Shown here piece after piece: positions 17,162 to 25,589 of a DNA stretch of 64,000 bases. Positions within the stretch are counted from its first letter, which is position 1. Every line of letters begins with the position of its first letter. Made by a program: the position numbers and the translations under genes. The notes under the pieces are model-generated. The model saw only the letters and a program-made list of their open reading frames with translations, had not been told where the DNA came from and made no database searches. Source of the DNA: Ignavibacteriae bacterium HGW-Ignavibacteriae-4 (GTDB lineage Bacteria > Bacteroidota > Ignavibacteria > Kapaibacteriales > UBA2268); assembly GCA_002839765.1 (NCBI GenBank), contig PGYR01000001.1, forward strand, positions 1 through 64,000. The letters run 5' to 3'.

Positions 17162-19885
17162 TTATCTACCTATATTATATTTGCCTTTAAAACGGAAACC
17201 GTCCATCATCCATTTGGGCATGTCACCCCCAAAAACATAATAATCCATGAACTGCTTCATTCTAATAGAGTAATCAAGTTGATTTTGAATCTTTTTAGGG
17301 TGATGTGGCTCACCTTCATATTGTAAGAATATACAGTTTTTGTCAAATCGACGCATAGCTAAGTAAAGCTCTATACCTTGTTGCCAAGGCACTGCTTCAT
17401 CTATATCACCAAACATTACAAGTAGTGGTGTATTCATCTTATCTGCAAAGAAAATAGGTGAGTTGCGAATATATGAATCAAGTGAATCTATTATATTCCC
17501 TCCAATACGGCTTTGTTCTTTCTCATATTGGAATTGTCTAGCTAATCCTGAACCTAACCTAATACCTGAGTATGCAGATGTCATATTTGAGACTGGTGCT
17601 CCAGAAACACAAGCAGCAAAATAATCAGTCTGAGTTACAATCCAAGCACTTTCGTATCCAGACCAGCTATGACCATGCATCACAATTCTTTTTGGGTCAG
17701 CTATACCCATTTCAACCAGTTTATCACATCCAGCAATTAATGCCACCTCCGCAGATTTACCAGGGTCACCATCATAGAACTTAACATCAGGGAAGAACAT
17801 AACATATTCTGATCCTAAGTACAGTGAATAAGGAGGTCTATGATTTATTTTAGGCATATTAAATTCGTTCTTTCTATCTGAAAATCTCTCATAGAAATAA
17901 ACAAATACTGGGTACTTCTTACCTTTTTCATAATTATCTGGAAGTGCATAATAACCTTGTAATGTATCACCGAACTCAGTAACAAAATCAACAAGGTGTG
18001 AAGTCCCCCAAAGAAATTCATCAACTTGTAGTTGCTCATTAGTCAATCTTTCTAGGTTACTAATATTAGAATTAGTTAGCCATACATCTGGATAAGTATT
18101 AAACCCTTCTTTAGTAATTATTATCTTGTCAGAATTCTCTGATTTTCCTTTGTAAGAATATAAGTAATCACCATAAGTTCTAATATCTAATTCTCCTGTT
18201 ATTAGATCCAGAACTCCAATATGCTGCTGTTTCGATTTAATTCCATATAAACTTACAAGGACTCTATCAGAACTATCGAACCATTTTTTATTTCTATCCG
18301 TGTTTATAATATTAATTGAATTTTCATTTTTACGACCTATTCCTTTAGTTAATAATCGACTACTTCCATCAGATAAATCAAACTGCCAAATATCAAACTG
18401 GTCGCCTATTAAAACTTTTTGGTCTTTGCCAATCCAACCCTTAACACCATAAGAACCCGGCTCTTTGGGGTGGTCATCTAAAACATCATAGAATGGAATA
18501 GACAAATTTTCATTCAATACTAAAGTCTTTTGAGTCTCATTATTATAGGAATACCAATTCTTTTCTTTGAAGTAAACCGTATAAAGCCCCTCTGGAGATA
18601 GGTTTGGACTTTCTTCCAGATTTTTTTCTATTAAATGTTTTTTTCCATTCTTAATACTAATACTATATAAATCGTAATACCATCCACTGTATGTCATTTG
18701 CTTTTTGTAAGGTACATTATTTAGTTGTATTGTAAAATTAGGGTTATCAGAATATCTAACTCCAGTACTAATACTATCTGTTAAGTATATTATATTCTTA
18801 TTATTAATGTCATATATTGAATAGTAAAATTCGTCTTTTGTTTTATCCCAATTTGTTTGTTGAAATGGAATAATTTCTGGGTCATTTGGATGCCACAAAT
18901 ACAGCTGGGTCTTATCTAATATTAAATCTGTATCATACAAATTAGTTTCTGTAATCTCTGTTGTGTCTTTTTCATCACCATTCCACTCACCAAGCGGTTT
19001 ATATCCGAACCAAATTCTTTTATCATCTTCTGTAAATCTGATTTCATTTATCTCAGGAATATAATAGCCAGAACGAGATGATGTATCAGCTATAGTCACT
19101 AATGACTTAGAAACGAAGTCATATAGATTTATAGAATTATCTTTTGTTTTATCATCTTTCAACAATTTACCTTTTAAGTAAATGAGTTTAGATGATGTTT
19201 CATCCCAAGAAAGGTTAGTAAATTTAGAATTAGAATCGGATTCTATTTTTAATTCTGGTATAAATTCTTCGTTCAAATTCCTTGTATAAAGGCCATTAAT
19301 ACCTTTGTCAATAATTGTAGAATAGAAGAGATTATTACCTAAAGAATCCAAAGTAAACTCAATAACATTATCAATAGGAATCTCAGTTTCACTTTGCAAA
19401 TGTCTTAATAATAGCTTCTTACCTTTTAATTTATCTTTCTTGTCATAATCAATTGTGTAAGCTAGCCACTTTCCATTTTTTGTTAATTTAAAGCTTGAAA
19501 CATCTTCAATTGTTTTACGATAGTCAGTTAAAGTATTAATAAGCACCAAATCTGGCTTCTCATCTTTATATTTTTCAGGGTTTAATTGCTTTATTACATC
19601 TACATCGGTTTTTATAGCAAACCACTTTGTGTCTTGTGAATACAGCGAGTAGCTTCCTTTTTCAACCTCTATTTTTTTGTCGGACTCAAGTGATTGAATT
19701 ACATAGATATTATTCCCTCTTTGTTTGTCCAATCTGTAAGTTAGCCAGCTACCATTATCAGTTAGAGTAGGGGAGGTCAGATTCTTGAACTTCATTATAT
19801 CTTCAAAAGTGATTGCTTTTTTAGCAAAAGATATACTTGTTGCTAGTATTAATATTATGATTACGAGTCGTTTATTGAGCTTCAT
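17162..19885 (-). CDS. Exported S9 family peptidase (prolyl oligopeptidase type)
   Basis: 907 residues with a signal peptide (1 to about 21), a long beta-propeller-like region (about 25-620), and a C-terminal alpha/beta-hydrolase domain. The catalytic triad is visible: nucleophile S740 in H-G-H-S-W-S-G, the acid in G-D-I-D-E-A-V-P-W (around 827-829), and the His in E-G-E-P-H-H-P (861/862). The G-Y-Y-A-L-P-D-N-Y motif at the start of the hydrolase domain is typical of S9 peptidases. It is probably a periplasmic or surface peptidase that cleaves short peptides. It is monocistronic, with the terminator at 17125-17161. Confidence 0.9.
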   Translation of the reverse strand: MKLNKRLVIIILILATSISFAKKAITFEDIMKFKNLTSPTLTDNGSWLTYRLDKQRGNNIYVIQSLESDKKIEVEKGSYSLYSQDTKWFAIKTDVDVIKQLNPEKYKDEKPDLVLINTLTDYRKTIEDVSSFKLTKNGKWLAYTIDYDKKDKLKGKKLLLRHLQSETEIPIDNVIEFTLDSLGNNLFYSTIIDKGINGLYTRNLNEEFIPELKIESDSNSKFTNLSWDETSSKLIYLKGKLLKDDKTKDNSINLYDFVSKSLVTIADTSSRSGYYIPEINEIRFTEDDKRIWFGYKPLGEWNGDEKDTTEITETNLYDTDLILDKTQLYLWHPNDPEIIPFQQTNWDKTKDEFYYSIYDINNKNIIYLTDSISTGVRYSDNPNFTIQLNNVPYKKQMTYSGWYYDLYSISIKNGKKHLIEKNLEESPNLSPEGLYTVYFKEKNWYSYNNETQKTLVLNENLSIPFYDVLDDHPKEPGSYGVKGWIGKDQKVLIGDQFDIWQFDLSDGSSRLLTKGIGRKNENSINIINTDRNKKWFDSSDRVLVSLYGIKSKQQHIGVLDLITGELDIRTYGDYLYSYKGKSENSDKIIITKEGFNTYPDVWLTNSNISNLERLTNEQLQVDEFLWGTSHLVDFVTEFGDTLQGYYALPDNYEKGKKYPVFVYFYERFSDRKNEFNMPKINHRPPYSLYLGSEYVMFFPDVKFYDGDPGKSAEVALIAGCDKLVEMGIADPKRIVMHGHSWSGYESAWIVTQTDYFAACVSGAPVSNMTSAYSGIRLGSGLARQFQYEKEQSRIGGNIIDSLDSYIRNSPIFFADKMNTPLLVMFGDIDEAVPWQQGIELYLAMRRFDKNCIFLQYEGEPHHPKKIQNQLDYSIRMKQFMDYYVFGGDMPKWMMDGFRFKGKYNIGR

Positions 19886-19992
19886 TAATTAATTCCGATT
19901 ATTGGGTATCCAAAGTCCATAATATAATAAAGTAATTTGAGAATGGGAAAAAGTAAGTGGTTTCATATTATAAGAAATATTCAAATTAATCT

Positions 19993-20000
19993 TATATTTG
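19993..20000 (+). promoter_or_regulatory. Candidate FCB -7 box (TATATTTG)
   Basis: Matches TAnnTTTG and lies 32 bases before the ATG of the DUF4256 gene, similar to the spacing of the other candidate boxes in this window. No clear -33 TTG is seen at the expected distance. Confidence 0.3.
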
Positions 20001-20032
20001 AAGGTTACTAGAAAAATTAAAAATGAAAAAAA

Positions 20033-20590
20033 ATGAAAAAGAAACTATCTAAAGAAATCCAAGCAGAACTGCTTAGCATACTAAAAGAAAGATTCGAGAA
20101 TAATATGAATCGACATAAAGGAATAAATTGGCAGTCAGTACAGTCTAAGTTAGAATCATCTCTAGAAAAACTTTGTTCACTTAACGAAATGGAACTATCT
20201 GGTGGTGAACCAGATGTAGTCGGTTTTGATAGTAAAACAAATGAATTCATATTTTTTGATTGTTCCGCCGAAAGCCCTAAAGGTCGTAGAAGTATAAGTT
20301 ATGATCACAAAGCACTTGAAGCCCGCAAGAAATTCCCACCAGAGGATAGTGCGATTAACATGGCATCGCAAATGGGTATCGAAATTCTTGATGAAGTTCA
20401 ATATAGAAAACTTCAAATGCTTGGGAGCTTCGATTGTAAGACTTCGAGTTGGATTAAAACTCCTGATAATATTAGAAAATTAGGTGGTGCAATATTCGCA
20501 GACTTAAGATATGATAATGTATTTATCTATCACAATGGAGCAGATTCATACTACGCAGCAAGAGGTTTTAGTGGCTCGCTGAGGGTGTAG
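20033..20590 (+). CDS. DUF4256 family protein
   Basis: 185 residues, cytoplasmic, full length for DUF4256. The match rests on W-Q-S-V-Q-S-K-L, the M-E-x-S-G-G-E-P-D-V-V-G-F core, F-F-D-C-S-A-E-S-P-K-G-R-R-S-I-S-Y-D, and a C-terminal G-A-D-S-Y-Y-A-A-R-G-F-S-G-S-L-R-V motif, all of which I associate with this family. The biochemical function is unknown. An upstream ATG at 20023 is in another frame and quickly stops, so ATG 20033 is chosen. Flanked by minus-strand genes on both sides. Confidence 0.85.
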   Translation: MKKKLSKEIQAELLSILKERFENNMNRHKGINWQSVQSKLESSLEKLCSLNEMELSGGEPDVVGFDSKTNEFIFFDCSAESPKGRRSISYDHKALEARKKFPPEDSAINMASQMGIEILDEVQYRKLQMLGSFDCKTSSWIKTPDNIRKLGGAIFADLRYDNVFIYHNGADSYYAARGFSGSLRV

Positions 20591-20606
20591 TATTTTATGT
20601 AGATTT

Positions 20607-21326
20607 TCACTTTCTATAAACATACATAATAGATTGAATCATTGTGAAAATTGAGATAAAAATGATGATACCACCCCAAATCCAATAGGGGAAAAAGAGG
20701 TTTTGAGCGATAACTCCTGTATCCGAAATATGGAAATCATTGTCTATGAAGGCTTCCTGGCTCATCAAATAGCCAATACTAAGGTAAATACTGAGGAATG
20801 CTTGTATTCCGAGGAAGATAATCAGTAACTTCTGATTCTTTGCTTGCATTTTGAGTGCGGAGAAGAATATTAAAACGGCGAAAGTAAGTATCACAGGAAT
20901 GCCGTAAATAGAACGAACCCAGTATATTACAGAAAATGCAAGAATTGCACTAAAAGTGTAAAGTATATTTTTGAGATGCTTGTCTTTTCTAGAAAGAATG
21001 ATGAGGATTGCACCTGCTACGGTTGGTCCTAATGGTCCCGAAGCCGCAACTATAGCTTTACCAACATTGCCAAGAAATAAATTACCACTCCACATAGCAA
21101 GTCCAGAACCGTCAGCATATATCTCTAGTTGATGGAAGCTACCCCCAAGAATAAGTGCCATTATCCCATGTGCCATCTCGTGAAACCAAGTGGAGAGTAT
21201 CGTAAAAGGGTATAGCACAAGCATTCCGAAGGGAATACGCCATAGAATTATTGTAAGTAAAGCAAATCCAACCATCCAGATTATGTACTTTTGCTGTTCG
21301 GTTAGTTTTTTCTTTGCTTTTGCCAT
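20607..21326 (-). CDS. M50B-like membrane metalloprotease
   Basis: 239 residues with about six to seven hydrophobic segments. Zinc motif H-E-M-A-H lies in T-W-F-H-E-M-A-H-G-I-M-A-L-I-L-G-G at about residues 45-60, followed by a short soluble loop and A-A-S-G-P-L-G-P-T-V-A-G, which fits the Peptidase_M50B family (site-2-protease relatives). It starts 6 bases after the OmpA-family gene, so the two are probably cotranscribed. Substrate unknown; many members of this small family are uncharacterised. Confidence 0.84.
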   Translation of the reverse strand: MAKAKKKLTEQQKYIIWMVGFALLTIILWRIPFGMLVLYPFTILSTWFHEMAHGIMALILGGSFHQLEIYADGSGLAMWSGNLFLGNVGKAIVAASGPLGPTVAGAILIILSRKDKHLKNILYTFSAILAFSVIYWVRSIYGIPVILTFAVLIFFSALKMQAKNQKLLIIFLGIQAFLSIYLSIGYLMSQEAFIDNDFHISDTGVIAQNLFFPYWIWGGIIIFISIFTMIQSIMYVYRK

Positions 21327-21332
21327 TATCTA

Positions 21333-23357
21333 CTATGAGTCTTTTACAGGTGTTTCCACTGTTATTTGGACTGTACGGCAATAGAATCTACCTTCAGGAA
21401 GATTGTTGTCGTACAGCAAGGTTTCTTCACCTAATCCTTTGACTACTGCATCGCGTAGCCTTAGTCTATTTGCAACTGATTTTGCTCTTCTTTCGGATAT
21501 TTTCTTGTTGATATCCTCTTCGCCCATGCTGTCAGAGTAACCATAGATATAGACTTTTGCCTTTTCCGTGATTCTATTTTTCACAAAGTCAACTACTTCT
21601 CTATGCTCTTGCTCCAAACTTGATTTCCCGTAAGAGAATAGTATTAAACTATAATACTCGAACTCTTTGTCATCCGTTCTGTTTTCTCTCTTCGTATTAA
21701 CTGTTAGTTTATTGATGGGAAGTATCTTTTCAGCAAATCCTCTCTGGCCAACTGAGTCCATAACAGATAATTTATATTCAATAGGGGATGCAGAACGAGG
21801 CATACTTTTCTTATCATTTCTCAAATTCCAAAGTAATTCAGGGTCTGGTTGACCATTTCCAATTTTCTGGAATAGAATATTATCGTCTTGTTTAGCTTCA
21901 AATAGCCACTCATTGATTCCTACTTCCGAATCTACATCAGCTAGGAATTTGATATCAGTATCAGAAAGTACTCTTAGAGTATCAGTAGTCATTACTGGCT
22001 TGATTATAGACTCATCACTTGATAGTATTTCGACTCTTCTATTTTCTTCTTGACCTGGGAGAGTATCTGACTTTGACGCTTCTGAAGGTAGATTTCGAGC
22101 TTGAACTTCAATTCTATTAGGCTCTATTCCCCAAGTATTTGTAAGATAGTTTTTAACAGACAAAGCCCTATCATTTGAAAGTACCTTATTATCTTTTTCC
22201 AAATCAATATCAGAATTACAACCTACCAATGTTATATTAGCACTAAGGTTTTCTTTCATTCTCTGGCCAACAATATTCATCACATCATAATAAGTCTCGA
22301 TGGCATTCTTACCCTTCAAATCGTCAGTATTGAACTTAGTAGCTTCATTCTTTGCTAGTTGATTGTATCTTTTGGGAATAGCAGAAGAATTATCATCAAA
22401 GAAAACATAATTAAGCAGAGGTCTCATATTAATCGATACGAAATCTTCTATCTGAACTTGAGGTTCCTTAGTAATTCTTCCATTCGAATCAACTGCAACA
22501 GCATCTACAAATACCTGCAATGCAGGAGGATTGATAGGTAAAGGAAGCGAATCCGGCATAATAGGGTTAGCTGGTGGGGGAGGTGGGGGAGGTGGGGCAG
22601 GAGGTGTTCTGTATTTCACAGCAACTCCGGCTTTTAGTTCACCAATATTCCAAGCCAAATCACTTACTATATTATTGAATTTGTGAGAGTAGTATAATCC
22701 AGGTACTATAAATAACGAATTCTTTTTATTTAAAGGAAGTTGATAATCTATGCCAATAGTTAATCCAAAAATCAGACTACTAAGATTCTGAATTTCACCT
22801 TCATATTTATTTCGAACTCTACCTTCACCAGGGAATACACCTCTATCAGATGGTTGTTCTATTTGCTCCCATTGCTTAAAATCAGAAGATAAGAGAAGTC
22901 CAAAACTCGGACCTCCGTTCAAGAATACATTCTCTGCTATTCTATATGAAAGCAAAGCGTCAAAATCAACTTTAGAAAATGTAGAATTCAAATTATAAGA
23001 GAATACCCCTTTCTGCAAATTACCATCTACCAATACATCTGTATTAATTTCATTGTAGAAATTACCAGTAACTTGGCTGTATCCAGCACGTAAATTTACG
23101 ATGTAATTATAATCAATGGGAATATCCACAACCAGACCACCACCAAAGGATGGGCCTATTTCAGAATTAAAACCACCGCAACAACTTTGAGTGTTTGGTA
23201 GCTTTGCAAAGTCTGCAAAATGAAAAGCCAAACCATATTGACCATATACACCGAACTTTGGTTTCAGTGCATTCGTATCTATAGTAGTTTGTGAGTTGGT
23301 ATTATAAATGCTGCAAAAGAGAATTATAATAAAAATGCTAATATAACTTCTCGTCAT
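21333..23357 (-). CDS. OmpA-family outer membrane protein with two OmpA-like regions
   Basis: 674 residues: a signal peptide (about 1-22), an N-terminal outer-membrane beta-barrel-like region (about 30-250), a striking proline-rich linker near residue 255 (mostly Pro with Ala and Asn), then two peptidoglycan-binding-type OmpA regions. The first (about 330-450) has N-D-R-A-L-S-V-K-N-Y-L and the final E-E-N-R-R-V-E-I. The second (about 575-670) has G-Y-S-D-S-M-G, I-S-E-R-R-A-K-S-V-A-N-R-L and R-x-V-Q-I-T-V. Such proteins tie the outer membrane to peptidoglycan. A candidate TATTTTTG box lies 19 bases upstream. Confidence 0.87.
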   Translation of the reverse strand: MTRSYISIFIIILFCSIYNTNSQTTIDTNALKPKFGVYGQYGLAFHFADFAKLPNTQSCCGGFNSEIGPSFGGGLVVDIPIDYNYIVNLRAGYSQVTGNFYNEINTDVLVDGNLQKGVFSYNLNSTFSKVDFDALLSYRIAENVFLNGGPSFGLLLSSDFKQWEQIEQPSDRGVFPGEGRVRNKYEGEIQNLSSLIFGLTIGIDYQLPLNKKNSLFIVPGLYYSHKFNNIVSDLAWNIGELKAGVAVKYRTPPAPPPPPPPPANPIMPDSLPLPINPPALQVFVDAVAVDSNGRITKEPQVQIEDFVSINMRPLLNYVFFDDNSSAIPKRYNQLAKNEATKFNTDDLKGKNAIETYYDVMNIVGQRMKENLSANITLVGCNSDIDLEKDNKVLSNDRALSVKNYLTNTWGIEPNRIEVQARNLPSEASKSDTLPGQEENRRVEILSSDESIIKPVMTTDTLRVLSDTDIKFLADVDSEVGINEWLFEAKQDDNILFQKIGNGQPDPELLWNLRNDKKSMPRSASPIEYKLSVMDSVGQRGFAEKILPINKLTVNTKRENRTDDKEFEYYSLILFSYGKSSLEQEHREVVDFVKNRITEKAKVYIYGYSDSMGEEDINKKISERRAKSVANRLRLRDAVVKGLGEETLLYDNNLPEGRFYCRTVQITVETPVKDS

Positions 23358-23376
23358 ATACTATCAATTTTTATAT

Positions 23377-23384
23377 CAAAAATA
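23377..23384 (-). promoter_or_regulatory. Candidate FCB -7 box for the OmpA gene (TATTTTTG)
   Basis: On the minus strand TATTTTTG matches TAnnTTTG. A TTGTTTG run lies about 16-20 bases further upstream, which fits a -33 TTG. It overlaps a plus-strand box by two bases. Confidence 0.35.
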
Positions 23385-23390
23385 AGTTTG
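23383..23390 (+). promoter_or_regulatory. Candidate FCB -7 box for the DUF1232 gene (TAAGTTTG)
   Basis: Matches TAnnTTTG, 45 bases before the TTG start at 23436, back-to-back with the minus-strand box of the divergent OmpA gene. Confidence 0.3.
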
Positions 23391-23435
23391 TAAATTAAAA
23401 CAAACAACTAAAAATAACTAATAATGTGAGCAAAT

Positions 23436-23777
23436 TTGAGCAATATAATTATATATCAAAACAAGTATAATGAAAGTAAGTTTTGGAAAAAGCTATATAA
23501 AGTAGTTAAATTTACTAGTATAGGTCTGATAGAAAAGGCTTTAGTCCTTTATTATGCTGCGAAAGATGAAGCAACTCCTAAATGGGCGAAATCTGTTATA
23601 TTCGGAGCATTGGGGTATTTTGTTTTCCCTTTAGATGCAATACCAGATATAATCCCAGTGGCAGGTTATACAGATGATATATCAGTACTGGCAGCTGCTC
23701 TTGCTACAGTGATAGTCTATATAAAAGATGAGCATAAACAGAAGGCAAGAGCTAAAGTGGAAAACATTCTGAAGTAG
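23436..23777 (+). CDS. DUF1232 (YkvA-like) membrane-associated protein
   Basis: 113 residues. The DUF1232 core F-P-L-D-A-I-P-D-I-I-P-V-A-G-Y-T-D-D at about residues 69-86 is diagnostic. The start codon is TTG: no in-frame ATG exists before the conserved core, and nearby ATG and GTG codons are in other frames. YkvA-type proteins are small and of unknown function, often membrane-associated through the hydrophobic helix that follows the D-D motif. Confidence 0.85.
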   Translation: MSNIIIYQNKYNESKFWKKLYKVVKFTSIGLIEKALVLYYAAKDEATPKWAKSVIFGALGYFVFPLDAIPDIIPVAGYTDDISVLAAALATVIVYIKDEHKQKARAKVENILK

Positions 23778-23836
23778 TTGGCACGGATTTGCTACTATGA
23801 GATATAGAATTACAAATTAATATCTGGAGCCAAGCA

Positions 23837-24202
23837 ATGAACATCACAAAAATAACTACTGAAGCGAACGTAAAGTATGATCCATTTCTAGTGGAAACAC
23901 TAGTAAAATCCGATGTTACGAGTAAATCAAATACTAACAATCATCTTGACAAAGCAGATTGGTCTTCGGATATTCTAAAAGATGGTCTTAATAAATTGGA
24001 GAATAATATTCAATCCAATGAAGATACATCGCCACTTAGCTACAAATCAGCACCAGCTATAGAGACAATGCAAGATGCCCAAAAAGTATTATCAGAAATA
24101 AATACGGACGATTTAGTAAAAAATATTAATAATATTTTCTCAGGATTGAACGCCGAAAGAATATCTAGTCTGTTTTTAGAAGAAGCTGATGTGGTTGTTT
24201 AA
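23837..24202 (+). CDS. Hypothetical small acidic protein
   Basis: 121 residues, acidic, no signal peptide and no membrane segment; mostly predicted helical with many Asn, Asp, Glu and Ser. No family recognised. It lies 59 bases after the DUF1232 gene and is followed by a strong hairpin terminator, so the two genes may share a transcript. The presence of an ATG, the terminator at the right distance and an uninterrupted frame support it as real. Confidence 0.6.
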   Translation: MNITKITTEANVKYDPFLVETLVKSDVTSKSNTNNHLDKADWSSDILKDGLNKLENNIQSNEDTSPLSYKSAPAIETMQDAQKVLSEINTDDLVKNINNIFSGLNAERISSLFLEEADVVV

Positions 24203-24230
24203 TCAGCTTTTAATATATGCAAAAAACTAG

Positions 24231-24264
24231 AAACCGATTGCACATAGTGTAGTCGGTTTTTTTG
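24231..24264 (+). terminator. Intrinsic terminator
   Basis: AAACCGATTGCAC and GTGTAGTCGGTTT form a 13-base-pair stem (two G-U pairs) with an ATA loop, followed by a run of T. It ends the DUF1232 / small acidic protein transcript. Confidence 0.85.
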
Positions 24265-24271
24265 AAAAATA

Positions 24272-24766
24272 CTATGGCTGGTAAATAATTAATGAGTCAT
24301 GTATAAAGTTCCCTATAACATTTAGAGGCATATAATTAAATGCCATTGAATCTTTATCAAAATTATTTTTATAATAATAATCTAATTCGTGAAGACTATC
24401 CATGTTAAAATATAAATCTAAACTACCCTACCTTAAATTGGTAACGAAGTAAAATGAAATATTGGGATTATTTTCATCATTGGTTATATTAGGTGGTTTG
24501 GGTAAAAATTTTAAATGAAATTCATATTTTCCTCCTATATTAATTCGTTTGAAATTTAATTTATCAGGTTGTCCCTTTATAAATTTTAATACTAAATTGC
24601 AATATTCAGTTTTGGCAAGATAATTAAATTCTGCTGTATCATAAGTTAATGTATCAATTGAATAAGAGTATAATCTTATTATTTCACAATCAACAAATTC
24701 ATTGTGTAACGTGACTTTGTTGAAAGGGTTATTAATAAATAGTAAGAATATTAATAGTGATTTCAT
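24272..24766 (-). pseudogene. Hypothetical secreted protein interrupted by an in-frame TAG
   Basis: A 112-codon ORF (24428-24766) starts at ATG 24766 with a short hydrophobic N-terminus like a signal peptide, then is cut by a TAG at 24428-24430. The same frame continues without another stop for 51 more codons and ends at a TAG at 24272-24274. The downstream part has similar composition (rich in Asp, Asn, Tyr, Leu) and would complete a protein of about 164 residues. A nonsense mutation, for example from CAG, is the simplest reading; a genuine stop at residue 112 remains possible. No family recognised. The gene begins 3 bases after the stop of the frameshifted lipoprotein gene. Confidence 0.45.
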
Positions 24767-24769
24767 TTT

Positions 24770-25362
24770 TTACTTAAGGTTAAAATATTCAGATTTATAT
24801 ACCTTTTTTGCATTCAATCTACCACGAATATAAAAATATTCAATAAATTCGATTTTATCATCAAAACCAGATATTCTAATATCTTGAATTTCTGTTCTAA
24901 TCTCATAATTTAAAATCCCTGACTTAGATTCATAATAAGGTTCTATTAATTTAAATTCAATATGGAAATTAGATTCTGGTAATTCATCATATTCATCTAT
25001 TAATGCTATGATAGCTCCAATAGTTCCTTTTTCGTCATCAATATTATTTAATAGTATATCTTTAGAATAACTATATTCAATAATTAAGTATAATTGATCA
25101 GTTTCAGAATAACGAATTTTTACTTCTTCAAATTCATATTTATAGGTGCTATCATGCACTTTTAAATTATCTTTAGGTTCAAAAGAATATGATTTATCAA
25201 TAAATATGGAAGTGTCTGAATAATAGTTTTTAGAACGTTTAATGTATCTTCTTTCCAATCAAGAAATCTTTGTTCATTTCCTGAAAATGAAGTATGAGAT
25301 TCATCAGAAATACAAGATTGTAGTAACAAAGTACTTAATGTAATAAGAAAATATTTTTTCAA
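24770..25362 (-). pseudogene. Frameshifted small lipoprotein gene
   Basis: The 5' part (from TTG 25362) encodes a lipoprotein signal peptide (L-L-L-Q-S-C, lipid Cys at residue 17) and about 20 further residues before drifting into an unlikely frame. The rest of the protein (to 24770, 162 codons open from TTG 25258) is in the -1 frame; a TGA sits just before that TTG. Adding one A to the A5 run (plus-strand T5 at 25227-25231) joins both into a single ORF of about 195 residues with a smooth junction (L-K-N-Y-Y-S-D-T-S). Either a true frameshift mutation or a homopolymer error in the sequence. Family not recognised. Confidence 0.55.
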
Positions 25363-25502
25363 GGTACAAACCTATCTTTATTCTTTTTATCAAAGTTACC
25401 ACCTAAAGGAGTTAGTATGTCTTGGAATAGAGTTTGACCTATCGTATTATATTGAATACAAGTATAGAATAATAGAAATATAATATATTTTAATTTAAAC
25501 AT
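25359..25502 (-). CDS. Very small secreted peptide or gene remnant
   Basis: A 47-codon ORF from ATG 25502 to TGA 25359. Residues 1 to about 22 look like a signal peptide (M-F-K-L-K-Y-I-I-F-L-L-F-Y ... I-G-Q). Its stop overlaps the TTG start of the next gene as TTGA, an arrangement that suggests coupling. It may be a real small exported peptide, or the leftover N-terminus of a larger decayed gene, as its two downstream neighbours are also damaged. Confidence 0.35.
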   Translation of the reverse strand: MFKLKYIIFLLFYTCIQYNTIGQTLFQDILTPLGGNFDKKNKDRFVP

Positions 25503-25589
25503 ATTCTAAAATACTAAATGAGGTTCTAAACTCAAACTTTATATCTATTGGTTCGTATAAATTGCACAATCAATAAACTCGAGAAATAA

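Noticed and set aside
24203-25589. Low-coding stretch considered as a toxin-antitoxin or mobile element insertion
   Set aside because: No recombinase, inverted terminal repeats or target duplications; the ORFs instead look like damaged small secreted proteins.
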